Numbered from the stretch's first letter, positions 1 through 9,624 are shown. The stretch: 64,000 bases of DNA from Arthrobacter sp. FW306-2-2C-D06B (GCF_021789175.1 NZ_CP084560.1:1240001-1304000), one strand, 5' to 3'. Made by a program: numbers and translations. The notes: generated by a model not told the origin, from the letters alone.

Positions 1-86
1 CGATGACCGTGGCGCTGCTCATGACCAACGTGGTCGAAGCCGCGGAACGTCAAGTGGCAGCGGGAAGCGTCTCCGGCGCCGCCTGA
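1..86 (+). CDS. 3' end of an unidentified gene (partial)
   Basis: An open frame enters from the left edge and stops at TGA 84-86. About 28 codons are visible, ending ALLMTNVVEAAERQVAAGS followed by a small Ala/Ser/Gly tail. The tail looks like an amphipathic helix with no domain signature, so I cannot name a family. The next strong signal downstream is the 36-bp palindrome at 106-141, which may also terminate this gene. Confidence 0.5.
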   Translation, partial: MTVALLMTNVVEAAERQVAAGSVSGAA

Positions 87-105
87 TTTTGCTCCCCAGC
101 GCTGT

Positions 106-141
106 GTAGGGCGCCTACTCCCGCGGGAGTAGGCGCCCTAC
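106..141. promoter_or_regulatory. 36-bp perfect palindrome upstream of the two-component system
   Basis: Every base of the left half (106-123, GTAGGGCGCCTACTCCCG) pairs with the right half (124-141), with no loop spacing. It lies 36 bp upstream of the kinase -10 box. The core CTCCCGCGGGAGTAGGCG recurs, with one change, just after the response regulator gene (1996-2013). A response-regulator operator or a terminator for the upstream gene are both possible; it has no U-tract, which slightly favours an operator. Confidence 0.6.
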
Positions 142-176
142 ATCGTTAACCCGACGACGCCGGCGCCCTCCGCGGC

Positions 177-182
177 TAGGCT
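177..182 (+). promoter_or_regulatory. -10 box TAGGCT, leaderless start of kinase gene
   Basis: TAGGCT is followed by exactly 6 nt and then the ATG at 189, which puts the expected transcription start on or next to the start codon. There is no Shine-Dalgarno. The same layout recurs at many genes in this window. Confidence 0.6.
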
Positions 183-188
183 CGGAGC

Positions 189-1319
189 ATGCAGCGGCGT
201 TTCCAGGGTCCTCCCACGAGTTTCATCGTGATCGCGGTTGCCCTGATCCAGGTCTTGGGGACCGTCTTTTCGGCGAGCCATCAGGCTGCCCTGCGCCCCT
301 TGGACCCGCTTGCGTTCATGCTGCTTTTGGCCGGTCCCGCGGCCTTGGCTTTCCGGACACGCAGGCCCGCCGTCATGCTGCCGATCACCCTCGCAGCCAC
401 GTCCAGCTATTTACTTCTCGGTTACGCGTGGGGTCCCATCGTGCTGTCCCTGGCTTTCTCGATCGTCCTCACCGCCGCCGCGGGGCTGCGCTGGCAGGCC
501 TGGCTTGGGGCGGGAATTTGCGCCGTAGCCGTCGTGCTGATGGCTGTCCTCGCGGGGGATGAGACGGGGTTGGTCCGGGCCTCTGCCGGTGTTGCCTGGG
601 CGGCGATCCTTGTCCTGATCGGTGAAGGCTTCCGACGGCGGGGCGAGCGGATGGCCGAATACCGGCGTCGGCGGGAGGCCGCGAAACAGGCCGAACGCGA
701 CGAGTACCGGCTCACGCTCGCCCGGGACATCCACGATGTGGTGGCCCACTCTCTCTCGATGATCAACGTCCAGGCTTCCGTGGCGCTCCATCTGGGAACG
801 AACGATCCCGAGAAACTCCGCCCGGCGCTGGAAGCCATCAAGGCAGCGAGCAAGGAATCCCTGGCCGAAGTCCGTCAGCTCCTCGGGGTGCTGCGCGACG
901 ACGCCCCGCTGAGTCCCGCGGCGCCGCCAAGTCTGGGGCGGATCCCGGAACTCGTGGACGACGCGAGGCGGGGCGGCTTGGAAGTGCGGTTCGAAAACTC
1001 GGTAGGGGCGGACAGGGCAGGCCCAACCCAGCAGGAAGCCGCCTACCGGATCGTCCAGGAAGCGCTAAGCAACGTCCGCAGGCACTCAGGCGCGGCGTCC
1101 GCCGTCGTACTTCTCGAATTGGCGGGGAACGCGCTGCGGGTGAGGATCGACGACGACGGCGGAGGCCTCCGGGTAGCGGCCGCCGGGAACGGGCTGCGGG
1201 GCATGCGGGAGCGCGTCGAGGCCCTTGGCGGCACGCTTGGCCTGACGCCGCTGGAGCCGGGGCTGCGCGTGGAAGCGAACCTCCCGCTGAACGCCGGGCA
1301 AGAAGGACACCAGCGATGA
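189..1319 (+). CDS. Two-component sensor histidine kinase, NarL/DesK type
   Basis: A 376-aa membrane kinase. The first ~150 residues form several hydrophobic segments (sensor domain), followed by a basic stretch (RRRGERMAEYRRRREAAKQ) and a HisKA_3 dimerisation domain. The motif LARDIHDVVAHSLSMI places the phospho-acceptor at His182. The C-terminal HATPase domain shows the N box (VQEALSNVRRHSG) and G boxes (DDDGGG, GNGLRGMRERV). Its last four bases overlap the response regulator gene, so the two are co-transcribed and should be partners. The nearby ABC-2 exporter is a plausible target, as is common for this kinase class, but that link is inferred. The signal sensed is unknown. Confidence 0.93.
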   Translation: MQRRFQGPPTSFIVIAVALIQVLGTVFSASHQAALRPLDPLAFMLLLAGPAALAFRTRRPAVMLPITLAATSSYLLLGYAWGPIVLSLAFSIVLTAAAGLRWQAWLGAGICAVAVVLMAVLAGDETGLVRASAGVAWAAILVLIGEGFRRRGERMAEYRRRREAAKQAERDEYRLTLARDIHDVVAHSLSMINVQASVALHLGTNDPEKLRPALEAIKAASKESLAEVRQLLGVLRDDAPLSPAAPPSLGRIPELVDDARRGGLEVRFENSVGADRAGPTQQEAAYRIVQEALSNVRRHSGAASAVVLLELAGNALRVRIDDDGGGLRVAAAGNGLRGMRERVEALGGTLGLTPLEPGLRVEANLPLNAGQEGHQR

Positions 1320-1981
1320 TCCGCTTGCTGCTCGCCGACGACCAGAACCTGATCCGCGCGGGATTCCGTGCCCTCCTGGACGCTGAACCGGACATGGAAG
1401 TGGTAGCGGAAGCCGGTACCGGCCGGGACGCCGTGAGGTTGGCCGAGCGTGAGGCGCCCGACGTCGTGCTCATGGACATCCGCATGCCCGATGGCGACGG
1501 GCTGGCCGCAACCCGGCAAATCCTGGCCAACCCCCGCCTCGCCCACACCCGGATCATCATCCTCACAACGTTTGAGCTGGACGAATATATCGCCGAGGCC
1601 GTGCGTGCGGGCGCGGCCGGCTTCCTCGTCAAGGACACCGAACCGGAGGAACTGATCCGCGCCGTGCGGGTAGTTCACGACGGCGACGCGCTCCTTTCGC
1701 CGTCCGTGACCCGCCGCATCATGGCCCAGCTTGCCCTGCACAGCAAGGCGGCGTCGAAGACAGTGCCCCTGGACCAAATCACGGATCGGGAACGGGAAGT
1801 CCTCGCGCTGGTAGGCGAAGGCCTGAACAACGCTGAGATCGCCGAGCGGCTGTTCATCACCCCGCTGACGGCGAAGACGCACGTTTCACGAATCATGACC
1901 AAACTGCTGGTCCGGGACCGTGCCCAATTGGTGGTGCTGGCATACGAATCCGGCTTGGTCCGGCCGGGCTGGAGCAGCTAG
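1316..1981 (+). CDS. Two-component response regulator, NarL/LuxR family
   Basis: A 221-aa protein. The receiver domain (1-120) has acidic residues Asp8/Asp9, phospho-acceptor Asp54 (VVLMDIRMPDGDG), the conserved Thr (ILTTFELDEY) and Lys (FLVKDTEPEEL). The C-terminal LuxR-type helix-turn-helix is at about 150-210 (TDREREVLALVGEGLNNAEI, then AKTHVSRIMTKL). Its ATG overlaps the kinase stop codon (ATGA), so the pair is translationally coupled. It probably controls its own operon, the SHOCT gene or the ABC exporter, given the shared palindromic element on both sides of the operon. That regulon is an inference. Confidence 0.95.
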   Translation: MIRLLLADDQNLIRAGFRALLDAEPDMEVVAEAGTGRDAVRLAEREAPDVVLMDIRMPDGDGLAATRQILANPRLAHTRIIILTTFELDEYIAEAVRAGAAGFLVKDTEPEELIRAVRVVHDGDALLSPSVTRRIMAQLALHSKAASKTVPLDQITDREREVLALVGEGLNNAEIAERLFITPLTAKTHVSRIMTKLLVRDRAQLVVLAYESGLVRPGWSS

Positions 1982-2020
1982 CCCTGTCCCGCAGTCTCCC
2001 GGGGGAGTAGGCGGCAGGGC
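1981..2020 (+). promoter_or_regulatory. Inverted-repeat element after response regulator gene
   Basis: GCCCTG (1981-1986) pairs with CAGGGC (2015-2020), and inside it CTCCC (1996-2000) pairs with GGGAG (2003-2007). The inner part repeats the core of the 106-141 palindrome (CTCCCG, then GGGAGTAGGCG). It begins on the stop codon. It could be a terminator or a second operator for the regulator upstream of the SHOCT gene. Confidence 0.4.
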
Positions 2021-2114
2021 GCAAGTGACTCCCGGTGGCCGACGCGTTTCGATGGGCCAAAAACCAGACTGGAACCAGAGCCGAGATACGGCCTGTTGAG
2101 AGTTTGGACTGGAC

Positions 2115-2414
2115 ATGTTGACATCACTGAGCACCACCATCGGCGCCGCGGCCGCGCAGCTTCCCGCCGACGTCGTCCATGGACCGGGGGACGGATTCGT
2201 CTTCTGGCCGTTTTTCCTCCTGATCCCGCTGTTTTGGTTCCTGGTCATCGGATTCTTCATCTTCTTCGGCCGCCGGATGTGGCGCCGGAACCACTATTGG
2301 GCAGCAACCCAAGGCGCCGAAAGCGTGCTGAGGGAGCGCTACGCACGGGGCGAAATCGACGAGACCGAGTACCGCCAGCGCTTGGAAGTGCTGCGGACCC
2401 ATCCGACGAAGTAG
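2115..2414 (+). CDS. Small SHOCT-domain membrane protein
   Basis: A 99-aa protein with one strong transmembrane segment at about residues 28-52 (FVFWPFFLLIPLFWFLVIGF). A basic, aromatic linker (GRRMWRRN) follows, and then a C-terminal SHOCT-type motif: ESVLRERYARGEIDETEYR, then LEVL. SHOCT domains are short C-terminal helical modules thought to mediate oligomerisation. It lies between the two-component system and the ABC exporter, a frequent place for such proteins. Its function is unknown. No clear ribosome site precedes the ATG. Confidence 0.75.
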   Translation: MLTSLSTTIGAAAAQLPADVVHGPGDGFVFWPFFLLIPLFWFLVIGFFIFFGRRMWRRNHYWAATQGAESVLRERYARGEIDETEYRQRLEVLRTHPTK

Positions 2415-2425
2415 GGAACGGGCGG

Positions 2426-2513
2426 ATTCTGCTGGATCACTCGTCTGGATAAACCGTCAGGCCTTGGAATCGAGAGGTTCCAGGGCCTGAGGTTTGGCGT
2501 GATCCAGCAGAAT
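2426..2513. repeat. 88-bp nested imperfect palindrome
   Basis: The outer arms are 15 bp and perfect (2426-2440 ATTCTGCTGGATCAC against 2499-2513). The inner arms are about 18-19 bp (2451-2469 against 2478-2495) with one mismatch and one indel, around an 8-nt loop. This is far longer than a normal rho-independent terminator and has no trailing T-run. It sits in the gap between the SHOCT gene and the ABC operon. It could be a MITE-like remnant, a cruciform or a structured RNA. Confidence 0.65.
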
Positions 2514-2583
2514 GTCGCTCAGGGTCCAGAGATTTAGTCCAGAAAATTGCGGAATACCTCTTTCACGTATTCCTTGGCTCTAC

Positions 2584-2589
2584 TAGTCT
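2584..2589 (+). promoter_or_regulatory. -10 box TAGTCT, leaderless start of ABC ATPase
   Basis: TAGTCT, 6 nt, then GTG 2596. This supports GTG 2596 as the start over the internal ATG at 2644. Confidence 0.55.
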
Positions 2590-2595
2590 GCTGGG

Positions 2596-3573
2596 GTGCA
2601 CAATGAAGCCACCCGTTCTTTCTCCACGTCAGCCAGCTTCGAGATGAACCCAGCCGCAGTCATCACAGCCGAAAACCTCACCAAGAGCTACGGCGAGCTC
2701 ACGGCCGTCGACGGTATTTCCTTCGAGGTCCCGGCAGGGGAGTCCTTCGGACTGCTTGGCCCCAACGGCGCCGGCAAATCGACCACCATGAAGATGATCG
2801 GCGGAGTCTCCCAGCGCACGTCCGGGAAGCTCAGCATCATGGGCCTGGATCCGGAAACCCATGGTCCGGAAGTCCGTGCGCACCTCGGGGTGGTGCCGCA
2901 GCAGGACAACCTGGACGAGGAACTGAAGGTCCGCGAAAACCTGATTGTCTACGGCCGCTACTTCGGCCTGCCCTTGAGCTACTTGCGTCCCAAGGCCGAT
3001 GAGCTGCTCGAGTTCGCCCAGCTGACGGACAAAGCCAAGTCCAGGGTCGATGCTCTCTCGGGCGGCATGAAACGGCGTCTCACGATTGCCCGCTCGCTCA
3101 TCAACGAGCCCAAGATCCTGCTCCTGGACGAGCCCACTACCGGACTGGACCCGCAGGCCCGGCACATCCTTTGGGACCGGCTGTTCCGGCTCAAGGAACA
3201 AGGTGTCACGCTGATCCTCACCACGCACTACATGGACGAGGCCGAACAGCTTTGCGACCGGCTGATCGTGGTGGACAAAGGTAGGATCATGGCCGAAGGC
3301 TCGCCGGCGAGCCTGATCCGTGAATATTCCACGCGCGAGGTGCTTGAACTCCGCTTCGGTTCGGAACGAAACGCCACCATCGGAGTCGAACTCGCGGGCA
3401 TCGGCGAACGCGTCGAGACGCTACCGGACCGGGTGCTCATCTACGCGAACGACGGCGAATCGGCCCTGGAGCAGGTCTCCGCGCGCCGGCTCCGTCCCCT
3501 GACTTCGCTCGTGCGGCGTTCTTCGCTGGAGGACGTCTTCCTCCGGCTGACCGGACGGAGCCTCGTTGACTAG
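2596..3573 (+). CDS. ABC-2 exporter ATP-binding protein, DrrA-like
   Basis: A 325-aa ATPase of the drug/polysaccharide exporter class. Walker A is GPNGAGKS (residues 55-62), the ABC signature is LSGGMKRRL (~154) and Walker B is ILLLDEPTTGLD (~175), with a downstream switch His (TTHYMDEAE). The ~100-residue C-terminal extension after the ATPase core is typical of DrrA/NodI-like subunits. It overlaps the first permease gene by 8 bp. It is the energy source for export by the two permeases; the substrate cannot be read from sequence. If translation instead began at ATG 2644, the protein would lose 16 residues but no motif. Confidence 0.92.
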   Translation: MHNEATRSFSTSASFEMNPAAVITAENLTKSYGELTAVDGISFEVPAGESFGLLGPNGAGKSTTMKMIGGVSQRTSGKLSIMGLDPETHGPEVRAHLGVVPQQDNLDEELKVRENLIVYGRYFGLPLSYLRPKADELLEFAQLTDKAKSRVDALSGGMKRRLTIARSLINEPKILLLDEPTTGLDPQARHILWDRLFRLKEQGVTLILTTHYMDEAEQLCDRLIVVDKGRIMAEGSPASLIREYSTREVLELRFGSERNATIGVELAGIGERVETLPDRVLIYANDGESALEQVSARRLRPLTSLVRRSSLEDVFLRLTGRSLVD

Positions 3574-4387
3574 CGCGCACTCGCCGGCCGTTTCAGCCAG
3601 CCGGGCGAAGCGCTGGGGATCCTTCTTCTACGCCGAACAGGTCCTGCGAGTGATGCGCGGCTACGGCTGGTCCGTCTTCCTGTACAGCGTGGGGCAGCCG
3701 GTGGCGTACCTGTTCGCGATGGGAGTCGGGCTGGCGAGCCTCGTGGATGCGAACAGCGCGGCCGTGTTCGGTGGCGTGAACTACCTGACTTTCATCGCAC
3801 CCGCACTGTTGGTTTCATCCGCCGTCATGACGGCGTCGGGGGACTTTTCCTACCCGATCATGGACGGCTTCAAATGGCGCCGCGTATTCTATGGCCCGCA
3901 CGCCTCCCCGCTCGTACCCCAGCAGATCGCCGCGGGGCACATCATGGCCAGTGCCTTGAAGTTCCTCGTGCAATCAGTGGTCTACTTCGCGATCGTGGCC
4001 ATGTTCGGTGCCTCGCCGAGTCCGTGGGGATGGGTGTCGGCGATAGTTGCGACAGTGGCCGGTTTGTCCTTCGGGCTGCCGCTCATGGCTTATGCCTCGA
4101 CCATCACCAAGGACTCCGGCCAGTTCGCGTTGGTGCAGCGATTCATCGTGGTGCCGCTGTTCCTGTTCTCGGGCACGTTCTTCCCGCTGGATTCGCTGCC
4201 GCTCGGGGTGCGATGGATCGGTTGGATCTCCCCGGTGTGGCACGGAACGCAACTGGGCCGCGTCTTCACCTATGGACTCGAGGAGAATCCCTTGTTGACC
4301 CTGACCCACGTCGTGTTCCTTGTGGGCGCCGCCGCTGCCGGTTGGACGCTGACTCGCCGCCAGTTCGTCAGGAGGATGGGGACATGA
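3566..4387 (+). CDS. ABC-2 type permease (NodJ/DrrB-like), first
   Basis: A 273-aa inner membrane protein with about six hydrophobic segments. It starts at a TTG that overlaps the ATPase stop by 8 bp, which implies translational coupling. The family-typical C-terminal region is present: LFLFSGTFFPLDSLPLGVRW followed by ISPVWHGTQL. It is partner of the second permease (4384) and together they probably form a heterodimeric channel. Both carry the same VAYLFAMGVGL/VLYLISMGVGL motif near the N-terminus, so they are paralogues by duplication. Confidence 0.88.
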   Translation: MTSAHSPAVSASRAKRWGSFFYAEQVLRVMRGYGWSVFLYSVGQPVAYLFAMGVGLASLVDANSAAVFGGVNYLTFIAPALLVSSAVMTASGDFSYPIMDGFKWRRVFYGPHASPLVPQQIAAGHIMASALKFLVQSVVYFAIVAMFGASPSPWGWVSAIVATVAGLSFGLPLMAYASTITKDSGQFALVQRFIVVPLFLFSGTFFPLDSLPLGVRWIGWISPVWHGTQLGRVFTYGLEENPLLTLTHVVFLVGAAAAGWTLTRRQFVRRMGT

Positions 4388-5217
4388 GCGTTCTTACGGG
4401 AGGCCATAGCGCCACCGACGCTGCCCGGGAACGCACCTTCGGCCCGCTGTACTCCCGCAACGCGCTGGCTGTTGTGTCCCGGGGCCTCATGGCAGCGAAA
4501 AGCAGCACCTGGTTGATCCTCGTCTCCGGGTTCTTCGAGCCGGTACTGTACCTCATTTCGATGGGCGTCGGGCTAGGGCCCATAGTGGGTACCGTGGCGG
4601 GGCCCGGCGGCCAGGAGATCAGTTATGCGGCCTACATCGCTCCCGCGCTCCTGGCCGTGTCCGCAATGAACGGCGCCGTCTACGACTCAACCTGGAACGT
4701 CTTCTTCAAGATGAACTTCGCCAAGCTGTACCAGGGAATGCTCTATACCTCCCTTGGACCATTGGACGTGGCCATCGGCGAGATCTTCCTGGCCCTGCTG
4801 CGCGGACTCCTGTATGCCACGGGGTTCACGGCCGTGATGGCCGTCATGGGACTCATCACCACGCCATGGGCCATTCTCGTCATTCCGGCCTCGGTGCTGA
4901 TCGCTTTCGGTTTTGCGAGTTTCGGCATGGGCATCACCAGCTTCATGAAGACCTTCCAACAGATGGACTGGATCAACTTCTTCATGCTGCCGATGTTCCT
5001 TTTCAGTGCCACGTTCTACCCGCTGAGCGTCTATCCGCAATACATCCAGTGGCTCATCCAAGCGATGCCGCTGTGGCACGGCGTGGAACTCCTGCGGCAG
5101 ATCAGCATTGGTTCCTTCAGCCCGGCCACGGCAGTCCATATCGCCTACTACCTCGTGATGATCGCCCTCGGGATCACGCTCACCACCGGAAGGTTGCGCA
5201 AGCTCTTCCTGAAATAG
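4384..5217 (+). CDS. ABC-2 type permease (DrrB-like), second
   Basis: A 277-aa permease. ATG 4384 overlaps the previous stop by 4 bp (ATGA). A longer open frame extends upstream to 3874, but that part runs inside the first permease in another frame and is not coding. Hydrophobic segments alternate with short loops. The ABC-2 signature region is MFLFSATFYPLSVYPQYIQW followed by AMPLWHGVELLR, closely parallel to the first permease. It completes a one-ATPase, two-permease exporter downstream of the two-component system. The substrate is unknown; a drug, lipid or antibiotic is usual for the family. Confidence 0.88.
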   Translation: MSVLTGGHSATDAARERTFGPLYSRNALAVVSRGLMAAKSSTWLILVSGFFEPVLYLISMGVGLGPIVGTVAGPGGQEISYAAYIAPALLAVSAMNGAVYDSTWNVFFKMNFAKLYQGMLYTSLGPLDVAIGEIFLALLRGLLYATGFTAVMAVMGLITTPWAILVIPASVLIAFGFASFGMGITSFMKTFQQMDWINFFMLPMFLFSATFYPLSVYPQYIQWLIQAMPLWHGVELLRQISIGSFSPATAVHIAYYLVMIALGITLTTGRLRKLFLK

Positions 5218-5272
5218 CCGGCCAGGCTGTTCGCCGGGGGTGGAAGAGAGCGGTTCGCCGCCGGGAGTTTGC

Positions 5273-5278
5273 GACAAT
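5273..5278 (+). promoter_or_regulatory. -10-like GACAAT before small membrane protein
   Basis: GACAAT lies 6 nt before ATG 5285, the same spacing as the other leaderless promoters, though the hexamer departs from TANNNT. Confidence 0.35.
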
Positions 5279-5284
5279 GGGTGC

Positions 5285-5857
5285 ATGCGATCCCTCGGCG
5301 ACTCCCCGTCATCTGTTCCCTCGTCCGCTTCCGCCAGGAGCCCTTTCAAAGGCTTCCGCATCGGTGGACTGGGCATGACCGTGGTGCTCATCGCTTTCCT
5401 CGTGGCCGTGATCTTCGCGGCCAACCACAACGACGTCGTCGGCTGGATCGTCGCCGTTGTCTCCTTCGGCTGGCTCGCCCTCGCCGCCTTCGTGGTCTTC
5501 AGCATCCAGAAGGCCGCCAGGCGGGCCGGTGAAAAACTCACCGAAGCCCAGAACGCCTTCAACGCGGCAACCGGCCGCGCGCCGTCGTCGTCGAGCGCCG
5601 ACCACGGTGGCACCCGGGTGGTCTCGGAACGGAACGAAGCGGATGAAATCCGGGACCTCAAGCTGGACCACTCCTTCAAGATCGTCCAGGTGCAAGTACG
5701 AGTGGTCGAGGACGAACGAGCCAAGGGCGACGCAGCCGACCAGGACACCATCAATCGCGCCCTGGAGACCATCGCCATCACGTCGAGCAATGCCCGGGAC
5801 ATGATCAAGTCCTCCGGCGGCGGTGACGAGCCCGTCTCGGGCACCATCATCGACTAG
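5285..5857 (+). CDS. Conserved membrane protein of unknown function
   Basis: A 190-aa protein. I chose ATG 5285 over the GTG at 5240 because a -10-like box lies 6 nt before it and the upstream residues are low-complexity. Two transmembrane helices occupy about residues 30-75 (MTVVLIAFLVAVIFAANHN and VVGWIVAVVSFGWLALAAFV). A charged cytoplasmic tail follows, containing EADEIRDLKLDHSFKIVQVQ, which looks like an amphipathic or coiled-coil region. I do not recognise a named family. Its TAG stop is part of the -10 box of the next gene. Confidence 0.7.
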   Translation: MRSLGDSPSSVPSSASARSPFKGFRIGGLGMTVVLIAFLVAVIFAANHNDVVGWIVAVVSFGWLALAAFVVFSIQKAARRAGEKLTEAQNAFNAATGRAPSSSSADHGGTRVVSERNEADEIRDLKLDHSFKIVQVQVRVVEDERAKGDAADQDTINRALETIAITSSNARDMIKSSGGGDEPVSGTIID

Positions 5858-5860
5858 AGT
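5855..5860 (+). promoter_or_regulatory. -10 box TAGAGT overlapping the upstream stop codon
   Basis: TAGAGT begins at the stop codon of the preceding gene and lies 7 nt before the GTG start of exodeoxyribonuclease III at 5868. It is a leaderless-type promoter. Confidence 0.55.
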
Positions 5861-5867
5861 AGGCGGG

Positions 5868-7812
<1,945 letters not shown>

Positions 7813-7845
7813 AGCCATGTGCGCAGCTGGCAAGCTCAGCGTCCA

Positions 7846-7874
7846 GGCCGGCTCCCTTTCAAGGGGAGCCGGCC
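7846..7874 (+). terminator. Hairpin after trpS
   Basis: GGCCGGCTCCC (7846-7856) pairs perfectly with 7864-7874 around a 7-nt loop. There is no T-run, so it is a hairpin-type terminator or attenuator. Confidence 0.55.
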
Positions 7875-7936
7875 AGGCGGCTGACGCCCGCCTGGACACG
7901 GGCGCACACCAGTCTGCCAGCGCATGCGGGGACAAC

Positions 7937-8509
7937 ATGTGCGTAGGGGTCATCCTGGGTTTCCCCCGTGAAGTCGCCCAGGAACTGCAGCAATGGCGTG
8001 CATCCTTCGGCGATCCGATGGCGGAAGTCATCCCGGCCCACATCACCCTCGTCACCACGACGCCTGCCCAGGACTGGGAAGCAACCCTCGAACACGTTCG
8101 CGATGTCGCCCGGCGCCAGGCACCATTCGAGATCACGATTTCCGGCACGGGCTCCTTCCGTCCGGTGTCCCCGGTGGTGTTCCTGAAGGTCGAAGACGGT
8201 TTCGAGGAGTGTGTGGGCCTGCACGAACAACTGCAGACCGGCCCCCTCGAACGCGAACTTCCTTTCCCCTACCACCCGCACGTGACGGTAGCCCACGACG
8301 TCGCTCCCGCAAGCTTGGACGAGGCCGAAATGGTGCTCAAGAACTACAGCGCCACCTTCCCTGTGGTTAGCATGGGACTTTACGAGCACGACGACAATGG
8401 CATTTGGCAGCTACGGGAAGAGCTCGACTTTGGCGGCGACGCAGACCAAGCACGGAAAAACACAGCACAACGACCGGCAGCAGGCCGAAAGGCCACCACT
8501 GCCGACTGA
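7937..8509 (+). CDS. 2'-5' RNA ligase / 2H phosphoesterase family protein
   Basis: A 190-aa protein of the 2H phosphoesterase superfamily. It has two spaced H-x-T/S signatures, HITLV (~35) and HVTVAH (~115), which supply the catalytic His pairs for cyclic or 2'-5' phosphodiester chemistry. A possible start at ATG 7817 lies before the trpS hairpin and would add 40 low-complexity residues, so ATG 7937 is preferred. The C-terminal ~25 residues are polar and Ala-rich. Its 3' end overlaps the 5' end of the next gene. The physiological substrate is unknown. Confidence 0.8.
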   Translation: MCVGVILGFPREVAQELQQWRASFGDPMAEVIPAHITLVTTTPAQDWEATLEHVRDVARRQAPFEITISGTGSFRPVSPVVFLKVEDGFEECVGLHEQLQTGPLERELPFPYHPHVTVAHDVAPASLDEAEMVLKNYSATFPVVSMGLYEHDDNGIWQLREELDFGGDADQARKNTAQRPAAGRKATTAD

Positions 8510-9533
8510 AGGGGCGCAGCTGAAGCTGCAGCTCATTCACCGTCAGGTCGAATGGGGCAAAGCCAGGCGCTCAGGCAATAGGGGCGCCACAATACCGGCG
8601 TTCATCAATCTGGCCCTCGCCCGGCTGAGCAACTTCCGGCCCATGCGCGCCTTCAACCTCTACAACCTGCGCCACGGACCGCTGTTGAGCGCCGGCATAG
8701 GCTTCACCATGTTCTTCTCCATCACAGGACTGCTGGCCACGGGATTCGCCGTGACCGGCTTGGTCCTCAATGGGCAACCCCAACTGGTTGATTCAATCGT
8801 CTCGAGCGTCGCCACGGCTGCCCCGGGACTCCTGAAAACCAACGGCGGCAACGGCCTGGTGGATCCGCATGATCTCCTCAATCCCACAGGACTCGGTTGG
8901 ACTGCCGCCATAGCCGCCGTCGTCACGGTATTTACCGCGCTCGGCTGGATCGCCGGGATCCGGGAGGGTCTTCGCGGAGTCTCCGGGCTGGAGTCCGTAC
9001 AAGAGAACCCCCTGCTGATGAAGGCCCGCGACGCCGGTACCCTCCTGCTGCTCGGCGCAGCCTTGGTGGTCAGCGCCGGTGTTTCGCTGGTGTTCGGGAC
9101 GGCAGCCGGATGGATCATCGAACGGCTCGGGTTGGCCGACGCCGTTGCCGGCCCCGTCACGTGGCTCGTTCGCACGGCCGTTCCACTGGTCCTCAACTGG
9201 GCGACGGCGGTGATCATGTTCCGCTTCGCAGGCCGCCTGAAACTTCGCCGCCAAGCGTTCGTGGAAGGAACAGTGCTGGCCGGAATCGGAACCACCATCC
9301 TCCAGATCTTCAGCACGGAGTTGCTGGCGAATGCCGGACGGAACCCCATCCTGGCCTCATTCGCCATCATCATCGGGCTTCTGATCTGGTTCAACCTGGT
9401 CAGCCAGGTCTACTTGGTCTCCGGGGCGTGGGCGGCCGTCCGGGAAGCGGATACCGGCGCACAAGAGCACCCCAAGCCGGCCCTCGGATCGCGGCACCCT
9501 TCGCCGCGCACGTTCCACGCAAGGGACTCCTGA
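8397..9533 (+). CDS. YihY/BrkB family inner membrane protein
   Basis: A protein of up to 378 aa with about six transmembrane helices. The family signature is at the start of the membrane region (FNLYNLRHGPLLSAGIGFTM), and a late helix contains GLLIWFNLVSQVYLVSGAW. The family was once annotated as ribonuclease BN, which proved wrong; the function is unsettled. The start is uncertain: ATG 8397 overlaps the previous gene by 113 bp, and TTG 8430 is an alternative. The stretch PPLPTEGAQLKLQLIHRQV looks like genuine coding, so the true start is at or before about 8490. The C-terminal ~40 residues are polar and Pro-rich. The 66-bp palindrome lies just downstream. Confidence 0.8.
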   Translation: MAFGSYGKSSTLAATQTKHGKTQHNDRQQAERPPLPTEGAQLKLQLIHRQVEWGKARRSGNRGATIPAFINLALARLSNFRPMRAFNLYNLRHGPLLSAGIGFTMFFSITGLLATGFAVTGLVLNGQPQLVDSIVSSVATAAPGLLKTNGGNGLVDPHDLLNPTGLGWTAAIAAVVTVFTALGWIAGIREGLRGVSGLESVQENPLLMKARDAGTLLLLGAALVVSAGVSLVFGTAAGWIIERLGLADAVAGPVTWLVRTAVPLVLNWATAVIMFRFAGRLKLRRQAFVEGTVLAGIGTTILQIFSTELLANAGRNPILASFAIIIGLLIWFNLVSQVYLVSGAWAAVREADTGAQEHPKPALGSRHPSPRTFHARDS

Positions 9534-9546
9534 AGTCAGCCAGCGC

Positions 9547-9612
9547 CCCAACTGACTGGCAGTTGTTGTCGTTTTGGAGCTTCATAACGACAACAACTGC
9601 GAGTTAGTTGGG
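9547..9612. repeat. 66-bp palindromic repeat, copy 1 (convergent gene end)
   Basis: The left arm CCCAACTGACTGGCAGTTG, extending into TTGTCGTT, pairs with the right arm (9585-9612). The same element occurs at 51866-51931 with only a few differences. It lies between two converging genes, so each transcript would run into a long hairpin. It is probably a dispersed REP-like sequence used as a bidirectional terminator. Confidence 0.75.
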
Positions 9613-9624
9613 CTGGGTCTCGCG

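Noticed and set aside
3874..4383. 170-codon upstream extension of the second ABC-2 permease
   Set aside because: It lies inside the first permease gene in another frame; ATG 4384 overlaps the previous stop as is usual for coupled genes.
5823..5867. Earlier start for exodeoxyribonuclease III
   Set aside because: The extra residues lie in the preceding gene; GTG 5868 follows a TAGAGT box by 7 nt.
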